DNA from: Aliiroseovarius sediminis
GTDB taxonomy: Bacteria > Pseudomonadota > Alphaproteobacteria > Rhodobacterales > Rhodobacteraceae
Direction of reading: 5' to 3'
Length of the DNA: 64,000 bases
Assembly (NCBI RefSeq): GCF_022678485.1
Contig: NZ_JALBYP010000023.1
Location: 46,540 to 110,539 of the forward strand
In this document: positions 36,211-44,843 of the stretch, piece after piece
How positions within the stretch are numbered: the first letter of the stretch is position 1
Layout of the letters: the number at the start of each line of letters is the position of its first letter
Program-made: the position numbers and the translations under genes
Notes under the pieces: generated by a model
What the model was told of the DNA's origin: nothing
The model's database searches: none
What the model saw: the letters and a program-made list of their open reading frames with translations, nothing else

Positions 36211-36545
36211 TGCTGAATGAACAGGATGTTGTCGCCACCGTGCGCCGGGTCGAACTGCGCGAGCTTCGGTTGTGGGTAAACGAAGGCTGGGTCAAGCCCG
36301 CACAGGGTGAAAGCGGCCCGGTGTTCGACGATCTGGATGTGGCGCGTATCCGGTTGGTGTGCGACTTGCGCACCGATATGTCGCTGCCGGATGACGCGGT
36401 GCCGGTGGTCTTGTCGCTGCTGGATCAGGTCCACGGGTTGCGGCGCGAGTTGCGCGGGCTGGTCGAGGCCGTCGAGGCCCAGCCTTCGGTGACAAAGAAG
36501 GCCGTGATCGAAGCGTATCGCGCACGGCTGCCTGACGACGACTGA
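36210..36545 (+). CDS. cbpM: CbpM-like chaperone modulator
   Basis: 111 residues from the ATG at 36210, which overlaps the cbpA stop (TGATG). It has a MerR-like helical start (VRRVELRELRLWVNEGWVKPAQ) and a C-terminal helix rich in Arg and Glu, the layout of CbpM, which binds the J domain of CbpA and limits its activity. It closes the ftsH-cbpA-cbpM unit. It ends 17 bp before the convergent SDR stop. Confidence 0.85.
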   Translation: MLNEQDVVATVRRVELRELRLWVNEGWVKPAQGESGPVFDDLDVARIRLVCDLRTDMSLPDDAVPVVLSLLDQVHGLRRELRGLVEAVEAQPSVTKKAVIEAYRARLPDDD

Positions 36546-36562
36546 CGCACCCGCGCAGGGTC

Positions 36563-37300
36563 CTAGTGCAACATGACGCTGCCGCCATCGGCCATCACGG
36601 TTTGGCCGGTCATGTATTGGCTTGCGTCACTCAGCAAGAACATCACGATGGGCGCGATGTCTTTGTGGGGGTCACCGAAGCGGCCAAGGGGCACTTTGGC
36701 GGCGACTTCGTCATATTGGGCGCGGTGGGACTCTTTCCATTGGATGACCCCTTCGGTCAGGGCCAGTGGGGATACGATGTTGACCCTTATTCCGTCCTTG
36801 GCCCATTCGTTGGCGGCAACGCGGCTAAGGCCGCGGATCGCCTCTTTCGCGGCGGCATAGCTGGCTTGGTTCGGTTGCCCATACAAGGCAGCACCCGACC
36901 CGAAGTTCACGATGGCACCGCCGTTCTTGGCCAGCTCGGGATGAGCCGCCTGCATGAAATTATGCGTGCCCCAGAACCCGGTGTCGAAGGACAAGGCCCA
37001 ATCCTCGGGCGTCTGGTCAAGCAAGGGCTTCTGCCGCGAGGCATGTGCGTTGTTGACCAGCCCTGTCAGCTTGCCGAATTTCGACACGGCAAGGGCGACG
37101 GCGTCGCGTGCTACCTGCTTGTCCGAGATATCGCCCTTCAGAAACGCGATGTGGTCGGGGTGGGCTTTGGTAATGGCCAGCCCGGCCTCGTCATTCAGAT
37201 CGACGGCCACGACCCGCGCGCCGTTTTTCGCAAGCTCTGCGGTGATCGCACCACCAATACCAGCCGCGCCGCCTGTCACGATAATAACCTGATTTTTCAT
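36563..37300 (-). CDS. short-chain dehydrogenase/reductase (PHB-cycle candidate)
   Basis: 245 residues from the ATG at 37300 (MKNQVIIVTGG). The longer reading adds 41 residues unlike an SDR and runs through the regulatory region. Motifs are TGGAAGIGG, NNAHAS and YAAAK. It sits divergent from phaC with two Crp/Fnr-type boxes between, so it is likely co-induced. 3-Hydroxybutyrate dehydrogenase or acetoacetyl-CoA reductase are possible roles, but the sequence does not decide. Confidence 0.88.
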   Translation of the reverse strand: MKNQVIIVTGGAAGIGGAITAELAKNGARVVAVDLNDEAGLAITKAHPDHIAFLKGDISDKQVARDAVALAVSKFGKLTGLVNNAHASRQKPLLDQTPEDWALSFDTGFWGTHNFMQAAHPELAKNGGAIVNFGSGAALYGQPNQASYAAAKEAIRGLSRVAANEWAKDGIRVNIVSPLALTEGVIQWKESHRAQYDEVAAKVPLGRFGDPHKDIAPIVMFLLSDASQYMTGQTVMADGGSVMLH

Positions 37301-37388
37301 CCTACTATGCCTTTCGGTTACTGCAAATCTTGTCTGAACGGTGCGCTGCACCGAAAGGGGCAACATAGGGCAATCGGGCTGGTATGAA

Positions 37389-37402
37389 TTAACCCTGATC
37401 AA
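37389..37402 (-). promoter_or_regulatory. Crp/Fnr-type box, TTAAC cctg ATCAA (SDR side)
   Basis: It lies 89 bases upstream of the SDR start. On the minus strand a TATGTT hexamer starts 28.5 bases from its centre, one base from class II spacing. Confidence 0.6.
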
Positions 37403-37433
37403 CATTGGCAGGTTGTTGCGCAAACCGGCGCGC

Positions 37434-37447
37434 TTAACGGACGTTAA
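37434..37447 (+). promoter_or_regulatory. Crp/Fnr-type box, perfect palindrome TTAAC ggac GTTAA (phaC)
   Basis: A perfect palindrome. The -10-like TATTGT at 37470-37475 begins exactly 29.5 bases from the box centre, which places the box at -41.5, the class II activator position. PhaC begins at 37543. Confidence 0.75.
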
Positions 37448-37542
37448 TGAAGCGATGAGCGGCGGTTCCTATTGTAGTGTGGTATGCGGCTCTCACCGCG
37501 CCCGGTGGTGTGGCCACGCATTGAACACGGAAGGGAAAGCAG

Positions 37543-39417
37543 ATGGCACGACCCAAGACGAAAGACGCGACCGAGACAGACAAGGTTCTGCCCTTTCAAC
37601 CCCAACGCAATACCGCTGGTGACGCGGCAAAACACAGTGACCCTGCCCGTCAGTCATTGCCGCCCGAGTTGTCGCTGCGATGCGACCATGTGCGGCCGGA
37701 CAATTACAGCACCGAAAGTATGGATCACGCCTTCAAGGCGTATCTGGCGCGGTTTACCCAAGGCGTGACCCCCTTTGGCCTGTCGTCTTTGTTCTTCAAC
37801 TGGTGGGTGCATCTGGCCGGTTCGCCCGCCAAGCATGTGCAATTGATGGAAAAGGCGCAGCGCAAAGCCGCCCAACTGGCGATCACAACCAGTCAGCAGA
37901 TTCTGAAAGGCGATGCCGACCCGTGCATCCTGCCGCTGGGACATGACAAACGCTTTGATGCGCCGGAATGGCAGAATTGGCCTTTTAGCCTGATCTATCA
38001 GAACTTTCTGTTGACACAGCAGTGGTGGTATAGCGCCACCAACGATATCGACGGCATGTCGCGTCGCGATGAACAGGCGGTGTCCTTCGTGACGCGTCAG
38101 ATTCTGGACATGATGTCGCCTGCCAACAGCATCTGGACCAACCCCGAGGTGATCGCCAAGACAATACATGAAGGCGGGGCCAACCTGATCCGTGGTGCGC
38201 AGAACATGATCGAGGATTGGGAGCACGCGGTGTCTGGCAAACCTCCGGTCGGGGCCGAAGATTACCTGCCAGGCCGCGATGTGGCCGTGACGCCGGGCAA
38301 GGTCGTCTATCGCTCGCACCTGTTCGAGCTGATCCAATATACACCGCAGACCGATACCGTCGCCGCCGAGCCGATCCTGATCGTGCCAGCGTGGATCATG
38401 AAATACTATATTCTCGATTTGTCGTCTCATAATTCGTTCGTGCGCTATCTGGTCGAACAGGGACACACGGTGTTCATGATCTCGTGGCGAAACCCGGATG
38501 CGGATGACCGTGATCTGGGGATGGCCGATTATCTGGAGGCAGTGGGCCAGGCGCTGGACGCGGTCGGCGAGGTCGTTCCCGACGCGCCAATCAACGCCGT
38601 CGGCTATTGTCTGGGCGGCACGCTTCTGGCGGCCAAGGCCGCACAGATGGCGCGCGATCATGATGACCGTTTGAAAACCATGTCGCTTCTGGCCACGCAG
38701 GTCGATTTCAAGGATCCCGGCGAATTACAGCTGTTCATCAGCGAAAGCGAGGTATCGTTTCTGGAGCACACGATGTGGGATCAGGGCTATCTGGACACCA
38801 AACAGATGGCGGGTGCGTTCCAGCTTCTGCGCTCGACCGACCTGATCTGGTCGCGTTATGTGCATGAATACCTGATGGGCGGCCGACAGGGGATGTTCGA
38901 CCTGATGGCATGGAACGCGGATGCAACCCGGATGCCATACAAGATGCACAGCGAGTATCTGCGCAGCTTTTATCTGGACAACGCGCTATCGCAGGGCCAG
39001 TACGAGGTCGGCGGCAAGCCGGTCGCGATTACGGACATTTCGGCGCCGGTGTTCTGCGTGTCGACGACCGGGGACCATGTGGCGCCATGGCAATCCGTCT
39101 ATAAACTGCATCTGTTGTCGGACACGGACATCACGTTTGTCTTGACCTCGGGTGGGCATAATGCGGGGATCGTCAGTGAGCCGGGGCATAAGGGGCGCAG
39201 CTATCAGTTGACGACGACGCCCCACGGCATGAACTATGTCGCGCCCGAAGACTGGCGCGCGCAGGCGCCGCTGAAAGATGGATCGTGGTGGCCAGAATTT
39301 GTAACATGGCTTGGCGCCCAATCCAGTGGCAAGGTCAAGCCGCCAGCGATGGGGCGCGCGGGTGTTGACACCACGGCGCTGGTGGATGCACCGGGGACAT
39401 ATGTATTTCAACGCTGA
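37543..39417 (+). CDS. phaC: class I poly(3-hydroxyalkanoate) synthase
   Basis: 624 residues. The lipase-like box GYCLGG places the catalytic Cys at about residue 356, and the later Asp and His are seen in STTGDHVAPW and TSGGHNAGIV. It joins 3-hydroxybutyryl-CoA units into PHB granules. The N-terminal 60 residues are polar and poorly conserved. AAGGGA lies six bases upstream of the ATG. It heads a phaC-pta-ack unit, an unusual grouping that ties polymer formation to acetyl-phosphate chemistry. Alphaproteobacteria generally have another phaC, so this is probably an accessory copy. Confidence 0.94.
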   Translation: MARPKTKDATETDKVLPFQPQRNTAGDAAKHSDPARQSLPPELSLRCDHVRPDNYSTESMDHAFKAYLARFTQGVTPFGLSSLFFNWWVHLAGSPAKHVQLMEKAQRKAAQLAITTSQQILKGDADPCILPLGHDKRFDAPEWQNWPFSLIYQNFLLTQQWWYSATNDIDGMSRRDEQAVSFVTRQILDMMSPANSIWTNPEVIAKTIHEGGANLIRGAQNMIEDWEHAVSGKPPVGAEDYLPGRDVAVTPGKVVYRSHLFELIQYTPQTDTVAAEPILIVPAWIMKYYILDLSSHNSFVRYLVEQGHTVFMISWRNPDADDRDLGMADYLEAVGQALDAVGEVVPDAPINAVGYCLGGTLLAAKAAQMARDHDDRLKTMSLLATQVDFKDPGELQLFISESEVSFLEHTMWDQGYLDTKQMAGAFQLLRSTDLIWSRYVHEYLMGGRQGMFDLMAWNADATRMPYKMHSEYLRSFYLDNALSQGQYEVGGKPVAITDISAPVFCVSTTGDHVAPWQSVYKLHLLSDTDITFVLTSGGHNAGIVSEPGHKGRSYQLTTTPHGMNYVAPEDWRAQAPLKDGSWWPEFVTWLGAQSSGKVKPPAMGRAGVDTTALVDAPGTYVFQR

Positions 39418-39446
39418 CCTACTGGGCAGGAACAAGGACAGATCAT

Positions 39447-40451
39447 ATGAAAGTGATGGAAGATGGGGCAGGGCAGGTCACGGACCGGCCCACAGAAAAA
39501 CCCACGGAGCAATCTCACGAAAGTTGGCGCCCTGATCGGTTGGAGCGGTTGGAGCAACTCGCTCGCGACCTGGGACCGGTCAAGGTCGCGGTGGTGTGTC
39601 CCGAAGATGGGCCAAGCCTGACCGGCGCGCTGGAAAGCCAGGCGCGCGGGCTGATCAAAGCCATTCTGGTGGGTGATGAGGCCAAGATCAGGCACGCGGC
39701 GGACGAGGCGGGGCTTGATCTGGGCGACACGCCCATCATTGCCGCCGCCACACCCAAAAAGGCGGCCAAGCGGGCCGTTGAAATGGCTGTTGCGGGCAAG
39801 GTCGATGGATTGAAGAAAGGGGCGCTGAAGACCAATATTCTGATGGGTGCCGTGATCTCGGAAAAGGCGATGCGGACCGAGCGGCGGATGAGCCACGTTT
39901 TTGCCATTGACGTGGAAAGCTATGCCCGGCTGCTATTCGTGTCGGATGCTGCGATCAACATTCGGCCTGACCTGACGACGCTGCGCGACATCACCAGCAA
40001 CGCGATTGATCTGACCCATGCGTTGGGGATCGCGCGGCCCAAGGTCGCCCTGCTGTCCGCATCCGAGAATATCAACGAGGACATCGAGTCCACGATCTTT
40101 GCCGCTGCAATCTGCAAGATGGCAGACCGGGGAACGATCGTGGGCGCGGATGTGGATGGGCCTTTGGCGATGGATCTGGCGATCTCGCCCAAGGCGGCGG
40201 CGATCAAGGGAATTGTGTCGAATGTGGCCGGGCAAGCCGATATCCTGATCGTGCCTGATCTGGTGTCGGGTAACATTCTGGTCAAGGATCTGGACCATCT
40301 GGCCTATGCTGAAACTGCGGGCATCGTGATGGGGGCGAAAGTGCCGATCGCGCTGACCAGCCGGGCGGATACTGTCGCGCAGCGATGTGCCTCGGCGGCG
40401 TTGGTGCGGCTTGTGGCGGCGGCGCAGCGGCCTGCGGAGTCTGAGGCATGA
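39447..40451 (+). CDS. phosphate acetyl/butyryltransferase
   Basis: 334 residues. It has the PTA/PTB fold blocks KVAVVCPEDG, GLKKGALKTNILMGAV, IVSNVAGQADILIVPDLVSGNIL. It converts an acyl-CoA and phosphate to acyl phosphate and CoA. Length and the lack of an N-terminal DRTGG-like domain match the short acetyl/butyryl branch used for bacterial phosphate butyryltransferase-like enzymes. AAGGA lies eight bases before the ATG. Its stop overlaps the acetate kinase ATG by 4 bp, so the two form a coupled substrate-level ATP route. Confidence 0.92.
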   Translation: MKVMEDGAGQVTDRPTEKPTEQSHESWRPDRLERLEQLARDLGPVKVAVVCPEDGPSLTGALESQARGLIKAILVGDEAKIRHAADEAGLDLGDTPIIAAATPKKAAKRAVEMAVAGKVDGLKKGALKTNILMGAVISEKAMRTERRMSHVFAIDVESYARLLFVSDAAINIRPDLTTLRDITSNAIDLTHALGIARPKVALLSASENINEDIESTIFAAAICKMADRGTIVGADVDGPLAMDLAISPKAAAIKGIVSNVAGQADILIVPDLVSGNILVKDLDHLAYAETAGIVMGAKVPIALTSRADTVAQRCASAALVRLVAAAQRPAESEA

Positions 40452-41644
40452 GCGAACAACTGGTCGTGACGTTCAACGCGGGCTCGTCCAGCCTGCGGTG
40501 TGGTGTGTTCAAGCTGACGCCCGACGGGCCGTTGCAAATCCGAAACTTCCACATTCGTGGGCTGCCTTGGCACATGGTGCTGACGGAAAAAGACCCAAAG
40601 ACGGGGCGCACGCAGGAAACCGATCTGGGCAACCCGTCCAGCGTTGAAAGCGCCCACCCCGAGGCACTGACCCATACGATGGCACGGCTGGACGGGCTAT
40701 CTGATCTGGGCAAGATCGCCGCGTTTTCGCACCGCGTTGTGCATGGCGGGGCCGACTTCGCCGAACCTGTTCTGATCACCGACGACGTGATGACCCGGCT
40801 TGAAACATTGGTTCGTCTGGCCCCCAGCCATCAGCCGCACAACCTGCGTCCAATCCGGCAGTTGCGCACGCATTTCCCGGCCACCCCGCAAATCGCGTGT
40901 TTCGACACCGCCTTTCACCGCACTCAGCCGCGTGTTGCACAATTGTTTGGCCTGCCGCGCGAATTGGCGGATGACGGCGTGCTGCGTTATGGCTTTCACG
41001 GGCTTTCCTATGACTATATCGCGCACACGCTGGCGCGGCGCTTTCCCGATCTGGCGGACAAGCGGATCATCATGGCGCAGCTTGGCAACGGGGTCAGCAT
41101 GTGTGCGATGACGGGTGGGCAAAGTGTCGCCACGACGATGGGCCTGACCGCGCTGGATGGCTTGCCGATGGGCCGGCGCTGCGGTGCGCTGGACCCCGGC
41201 GCCGTGCTTCACTTGATCATCGACCGTGGCTACAGCGCGGAAGAGGTGCACGCGATGCTCTATGAACGTTCGGGTCTTTTGGGGGTGTCGGGCATCTCCG
41301 GAGAGATGAACGACCTGCTGGCCAGCGACCGGGCCGAAGCCGCCGAAGCTGTGGACTTTTTCTGTTATCAATGCGGTCGCACCTTCGGGTCACTGGCCGC
41401 TGCAATGGGGGGCGTGGACGGTGTGGTTCTGACCGGCGGGATGGGAGAGTACATTCCGGCCCTTCGCGCCCGACTGGTACGTGAACTGGCATGGCTAGGC
41501 GCCGAACTGGACGAGGGCGCGAATGCCGAAGGCGGCCCGGTCCTGACCACGGGTGATAGCCGCCTGCCGGTGCTGATGCTGCCCACCGACGAAGAACGCG
41601 TGCTGGCGCGCCAAGCCTACGAGGTGTTGGGGGGCGACGGGTAA
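40448..41644 (+). CDS. ackA: acetate kinase
   Basis: 398 residues, standard length. The N-terminal phosphate-binding NAGSSSLR starts at residue 10, and YGFHGLSYDYI, GNGVSMCAM and MGLTALDGLPMGRRCG are the family signatures. It makes acetate (or a short-chain acid) and ATP from the acyl phosphate produced by the preceding enzyme. Under oxygen limitation this gives ATP without respiration. It ends the phaC unit. Confidence 0.95.
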   Translation: MSEQLVVTFNAGSSSLRCGVFKLTPDGPLQIRNFHIRGLPWHMVLTEKDPKTGRTQETDLGNPSSVESAHPEALTHTMARLDGLSDLGKIAAFSHRVVHGGADFAEPVLITDDVMTRLETLVRLAPSHQPHNLRPIRQLRTHFPATPQIACFDTAFHRTQPRVAQLFGLPRELADDGVLRYGFHGLSYDYIAHTLARRFPDLADKRIIMAQLGNGVSMCAMTGGQSVATTMGLTALDGLPMGRRCGALDPGAVLHLIIDRGYSAEEVHAMLYERSGLLGVSGISGEMNDLLASDRAEAAEAVDFFCYQCGRTFGSLAAAMGGVDGVVLTGGMGEYIPALRARLVRELAWLGAELDEGANAEGGPVLTTGDSRLPVLMLPTDEERVLARQAYEVLGGDG

Positions 41645-41752
41645 CATAAGGCGCGGTCAAGCCGACATTAGGCAAAAGCAAACAATCCGGGAACCATCCG
41701 CGCCTGGCTGCGTTGACTTAGCCAACACAATCAAAAAGACAGGAGGCCCGCC

Positions 41753-41959
41753 ATGTCATCGCCCGATGTCAATCCTGAGAAACAGAAACGCCGACACCGC
41801 CCCGTTCTGTGGCTTATTCTGGCCGGAGCGATCGTCGTGATCGTAGCTGGTATGATCTATAGCAACTATCTTGACGACTCATCCATCGGACAGCCGACAG
41901 AGGACAGCATTACAACCGATCAAGCTGACAGTGTGGATGATACGCAGACCGATAACTAG
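41753..41959 (+). CDS. small single-pass membrane protein
   Basis: 68 residues. A basic N-terminus (KQKRRHRP) precedes one hydrophobic segment (residues 18-38) and then an acidic Asp/Thr-rich tail, so an N-in topology is likely. AGGAGG lies six to eleven bases before the ATG. No family recognised. It follows the acetate kinase by 108 bp on the same strand and may be read from its own weak promoter. Confidence 0.7.
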   Translation: MSSPDVNPEKQKRRHRPVLWLILAGAIVVIVAGMIYSNYLDDSSIGQPTEDSITTDQADSVDDTQTDN

Positions 41960-42090
41960 GCCGGATCATACCTGCGCGGTGTGTAATGGCAAAAACAAAA
42001 GCCATGCCCGACGGGTGCGCTAAAAAAGAGCGAGCGGTTGCAGGATGGCAGGTTTCTGTATTAGCCCAGAGCCCTTGTGTTGCAGGGATA

Positions 42091-43176
42091 TCACCAGATA
42101 TAGGTGTTCAAATCGAATTCGTAGTCGAACGGGAAAACGGGTGCATATTTGGGCTTTTGATCTCGAGTATCGCGGGTTTTCCCAGTTTCCGGGTCAATAC
42201 ACGAATCCTCCTGTTCTGGTGCGATCAGATTGTTGGGCGGACGGGGTGGACTGTTGCCGAAACGATCCGTGGTAACAACATGATGCCGGTGGCCAATCGT
42301 ATAACCGACCGTCCCAATGTCCGGCCAGACCTTGTGATAGGCCGGGCCCAGACAAAAAGTATGAGCCTGATGATCTGGCAATCCGTACCAGAACCAACTG
42401 CCGAACTCATCGGATCTCACGATCTCGGCATAAACGACTTCCAGAGTGACGCAGAGCTTTTCGAAAAGAACTGTCAGTTTAGCTGTGTCTGAGGGACTGT
42501 CGAAAAGTTTGGGACGAATCTGGAAGCTGACACGCCCTAACAGGAACTTGCGCCTGATGAAGTGGTGCGGATGATACCGCTCGAATGTTTTGCGGCATGG
42601 AATCGTCAGAAGGATGTCGCCGAAAGGCGATCTGGATTTCATGCAAACATCCGTTTCTTTTTTGAACGATGAAATCAGTCCCGAGAAATCACCGCCTTCG
42701 ATCCGGCACTGAAGCGGCTCGTAATAGCCGTATCTGTTGGGCATTGCCTCGGGTAGTGTGCTTGAAATATCCTGCAGCATATTCTCGAAACCATGTTCAT
42801 AGAACGCTTCGCCATCCTGAAAGTAGAAGGTCATCCAGCCACTGTCACGGACCGGTTCGACCGACGCGTTCAGCTGCCCCGACTTTTTGGGCGTTTCAAA
42901 CTGATTTGTTTGCAAATTGATCAAGACACCTTTTGTCCTGAGCACAACCTGCCCAAGCCATGCATCCACATGTGCCATTTCCTGCGTCGCCAGAACGCCC
43001 TCCAGGTGAATTCTGAACAGAAACCGTTTCTTTTCCACCAAGGGCGCATGGTTGTCAGGGATGTCGGCGGGTTCGAACAGGTAAGGGCCATCCACGTGGA
43101 CAGCACCTTGGGCAAGAGTGGGTAATGGTTCAAGTTCAAGCGCCCGGCTTGTGTAGAGATCGAAGTCATAGCTCAT
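42091..43176 (-). CDS. uncharacterised protein, possible foreign insertion
   Basis: 361 residues from the ATG at 43176 (MSYDFDLYT), preceded by AGGTGGGG; a GTG nine bases earlier is in frame. It is soluble, with no signal or membrane segment, rich in Phe, His, Tyr and Pro. The second half has GSWFWYGLPDHQAHTF and GYTIGHRHHVVTTDRF, an aromatic/His-rich core. I do not recognise the family. Base composition is visibly lower in GC than the flanking genes, and it separates the acetate kinase from the phasin/ATPase genes, so a late insertion is likely. It has none of the island's Crp/Fnr boxes upstream. Confidence 0.7.
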   Translation of the reverse strand: MSYDFDLYTSRALELEPLPTLAQGAVHVDGPYLFEPADIPDNHAPLVEKKRFLFRIHLEGVLATQEMAHVDAWLGQVVLRTKGVLINLQTNQFETPKKSGQLNASVEPVRDSGWMTFYFQDGEAFYEHGFENMLQDISSTLPEAMPNRYGYYEPLQCRIEGGDFSGLISSFKKETDVCMKSRSPFGDILLTIPCRKTFERYHPHHFIRRKFLLGRVSFQIRPKLFDSPSDTAKLTVLFEKLCVTLEVVYAEIVRSDEFGSWFWYGLPDHQAHTFCLGPAYHKVWPDIGTVGYTIGHRHHVVTTDRFGNSPPRPPNNLIAPEQEDSCIDPETGKTRDTRDQKPKYAPVFPFDYEFDLNTYIW

Positions 43177-43252
43177 ATGCCCCACCTGCCCATACTGAAA
43201 CTGCGTGACGGCGTCTGCGTCGGCGATTGGGGTCCCACATGCCTAGAACATC

Positions 43253-43283
43253 AAAAACGAGGCCACTGGTGTCGTGGCCCCGT
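43253..43283 (-). terminator. rho-independent terminator of the phasin/coiled-coil unit
   Basis: Read on the minus strand, GGCCAC (with flanking pairs) and GTGGCC form the stem across a seven-base loop, and the hairpin runs into CGTTTTT. It lies 28 bases after the coiled-coil gene stop. Confidence 0.7.
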
Positions 43284-43310
43284 GTTGGTCAATCTTGACG
43301 TTCGGCAGGC

Positions 43311-43598
43311 TCAGGAAAAGCGGGTCCAAGCACGTTTCATAGCGGCGTTCATTTCGTCCCACGCGGCTTCGGCCCCCGATTTCATATCTTCCCAAGCCTC
43401 GCCCTGCGCTTTTTGAAGGTCTTTCAGGCGCTCTTCGGCCTCTTTCTGGTGGCCGCGCAGTTCTTCGACTTGTTCCATATACTTCACGCGCGCGGAAGCT
43501 TGTGCTTCTTCAGCCTTGGCACGCATTTTTTCGATTTCTGCATTCCATTGGTCAATCTGGGCTTGCAGCTTTTCCTGATAGGCTTCTTTTTTATCCAT
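43311..43598 (-). CDS. small coiled-coil protein
   Basis: 95 residues, almost entirely heptad-like helix with alternating Glu/Lys and Ala (QAQIDQWNAEIEKMRAKAEEA). No membrane segment. Similar short coiled-coil proteins occur with stress and PHB genes in Proteobacteria. It is 33 bp downstream of a phasin-like gene on the same strand and so probably belongs to its transcript. A granule-associated or scaffolding role is possible but not shown. Confidence 0.75.
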   Translation of the reverse strand: MDKKEAYQEKLQAQIDQWNAEIEKMRAKAEEAQASARVKYMEQVEELRGHQKEAEERLKDLQKAQGEAWEDMKSGAEAAWDEMNAAMKRAWTRFS

Positions 43599-43631
43599 CT
43601 TGATCTCTCCTTCCGTATGGGTGGAACAGGG

Positions 43632-44051
43632 CTATTTGCCCTTCTTCTTCGCCGTGTTGGTGTTTTCGACCTTAGCCACAGTCGGTGCATTTTCGAAAGT
43701 AAAAAGGGCACCGGCGCAATGGGCCATCAATTCAGAATAGTCTTTGGCATCCTGTGCGAGGCGCGCCATTGAATGCGCTTGCCAGTCGGCAATTTCCTTG
43801 ATGGCGTTAGATGGGTCGGCGGCGCCCTCGGTCGTCATGCGCTGCCCAGCTTCGATCATCGTTTTTACGGCAATCTGGCGGCGGTCAAGCCATGCCGCAG
43901 AAAACTTTTCAACCTCGTCAAGAATATCGTCTGGCACCTCTAAGACGTGTTTCGTCATTGGGGCTATGAAGTTCGGGTTCAACGAGAATTCAACTTGCGC
44001 AGCGTTCATCTCGTCATCTTGGCCAGATGTCATATCACGGGCGTTTGCCAT
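43632..44051 (-). CDS. phasin-like protein 1
   Basis: 139 residues. The central helical region (VEKFSAAWLDRRQIAVKTMIEAGQRM, then DWQAHSMARLAQDAKDYSELM) is the pattern of phasin_2-type proteins, which coat PHB granules. It ends in a lysine-rich KKKGK tail. It shares the FSxxWxDRRxxA and WQxHSMxRxAxD blocks with the second phasin-like gene at 53594-53980. It is divergent from the HdeD-ATPase operon with two Crp/Fnr-type boxes between. Confidence 0.75.
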   Translation of the reverse strand: MANARDMTSGQDDEMNAAQVEFSLNPNFIAPMTKHVLEVPDDILDEVEKFSAAWLDRRQIAVKTMIEAGQRMTTEGAADPSNAIKEIADWQAHSMARLAQDAKDYSELMAHCAGALFTFENAPTVAKVENTNTAKKKGK

Positions 44052-44117
44052 CGAAATGTCCTTTCAACTTGCCGTAGCGATTCGCGCAAATATTGCCTTG
44101 CACCACGCTGTTCTGCA

Positions 44118-44131
44118 TTAACCGGCGTCAA
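44118..44131 (-). promoter_or_regulatory. Crp/Fnr-type box, TTAAC cggc GTCAA (phasin 1 side)
   Basis: It lies 67 bases upstream of the phasin-like start. This exact half-site pair, TTAAC with GTCAA, is the one I recall for NNR boxes in denitrifying Paracoccus. A weak CAATAT lies at the class II -10 position. Confidence 0.6.
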
Positions 44132-44164
44132 CAACGACCGCTTTGGGCGATGCTTTCCGTCCTA

Positions 44165-44178
44165 TTGATGGCGGTTAA
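44165..44178 (+). promoter_or_regulatory. Crp/Fnr-type box, TTGAT ggcg GTTAA (HdeD-ATPase operon)
   Basis: It lies 81 bases before the HdeD start. TACTAT (44211-44216) starts 39.5 bases from its centre, ten bases (one helical turn) beyond class II spacing. This box should control the whole hdeD-sdr-atp run. Confidence 0.6.
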
Positions 44179-44258
44179 TGCCCGGTTGTCACTGTGCGCT
44201 TAGGAAAGGATACTATTGGTTAGCCATTCCGATAAGGCGACAAAAAAGGATGACAAAA

Positions 44259-44822
44259 ATGAACGAAATGATTGATTATCTGCAAAGCAGTTGGTGGATT
44301 TTCCTGCTGCGTGGCATTGCCGCCATCGTATTTGGCATCATGGCCTTTGTCTGGCCCGCGTTGACGCTGTCGGTCCTGTTGGTTTTGTTTGGCTTTTACG
44401 TGCTGATCGACGGTATATTTGGCCTGATTGACGCGGTCCGGTATCGTGATCGTCTGCCACGCGTATGGCCTTTGGTGCTGGAGTCTGTGCTGGGCCTTGT
44501 GGTCGGTCTGATGGTCCTTTTGTGGCCCGGCGTCACGTCGCTTGTGCTGCTGATGTTCATCGCCGCTTGGGCGGTGGTCGGAGGGCTGATCAGGATCGTT
44601 CTGGCTTTCCAGATCCGCAAGGAAATTACCGGCGAATGGGTTCTGATCTTGGGCGGTATTCTGTCGATCCTGTTCGGCGGTCTGCTGGTCGCATTGCCCC
44701 AAGTGGGGCTGGTCACGCTGGTCTGGCTGGTTGGCTTTTATGCGATCGCGTTCGGTGTGCTGTTTGTCATGCTGGCGTTCCGGCTTCGCAAGCTGGGCAC
44801 TGCAGCAGACACGTTTGCCTGA
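44259..44822 (+). CDS. HdeD-family membrane protein
   Basis: 187 residues from the ATG at 44259 (AAGGA eight bases upstream; an ATG three codons earlier is possible). Six hydrophobic segments come in pairs, and the start WWIFLLRGIAAIVFGIMAFVWP is the typical HdeD repeat. E. coli HdeD supports acid resistance at high cell density. Here it leads the operon that contains the alternative rotary ATPase, which fits a membrane/proton stress role. Confidence 0.85.
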   Translation: MNEMIDYLQSSWWIFLLRGIAAIVFGIMAFVWPALTLSVLLVLFGFYVLIDGIFGLIDAVRYRDRLPRVWPLVLESVLGLVVGLMVLLWPGVTSLVLLMFIAAWAVVGGLIRIVLAFQIRKEITGEWVLILGGILSILFGGLLVALPQVGLVTLVWLVGFYAIAFGVLFVMLAFRLRKLGTAADTFA

Positions 44823-44843
44823 TAGATTGAAAGGAGACATGCC

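Noticed and set aside
41713..41727. GTTGACTTAGCCAAC upstream of the small membrane protein as a ninth Crp/Fnr-type box
   Set aside because: It is a near-palindrome but the spacing and half-sites (TTGAC, then CCAAC) do not match the other boxes.
41986..42005. ATGGC/GCCAT hairpin downstream of the small membrane protein as a terminator
   Set aside because: Five base pairs with a ten-base loop and no T-run are too weak.
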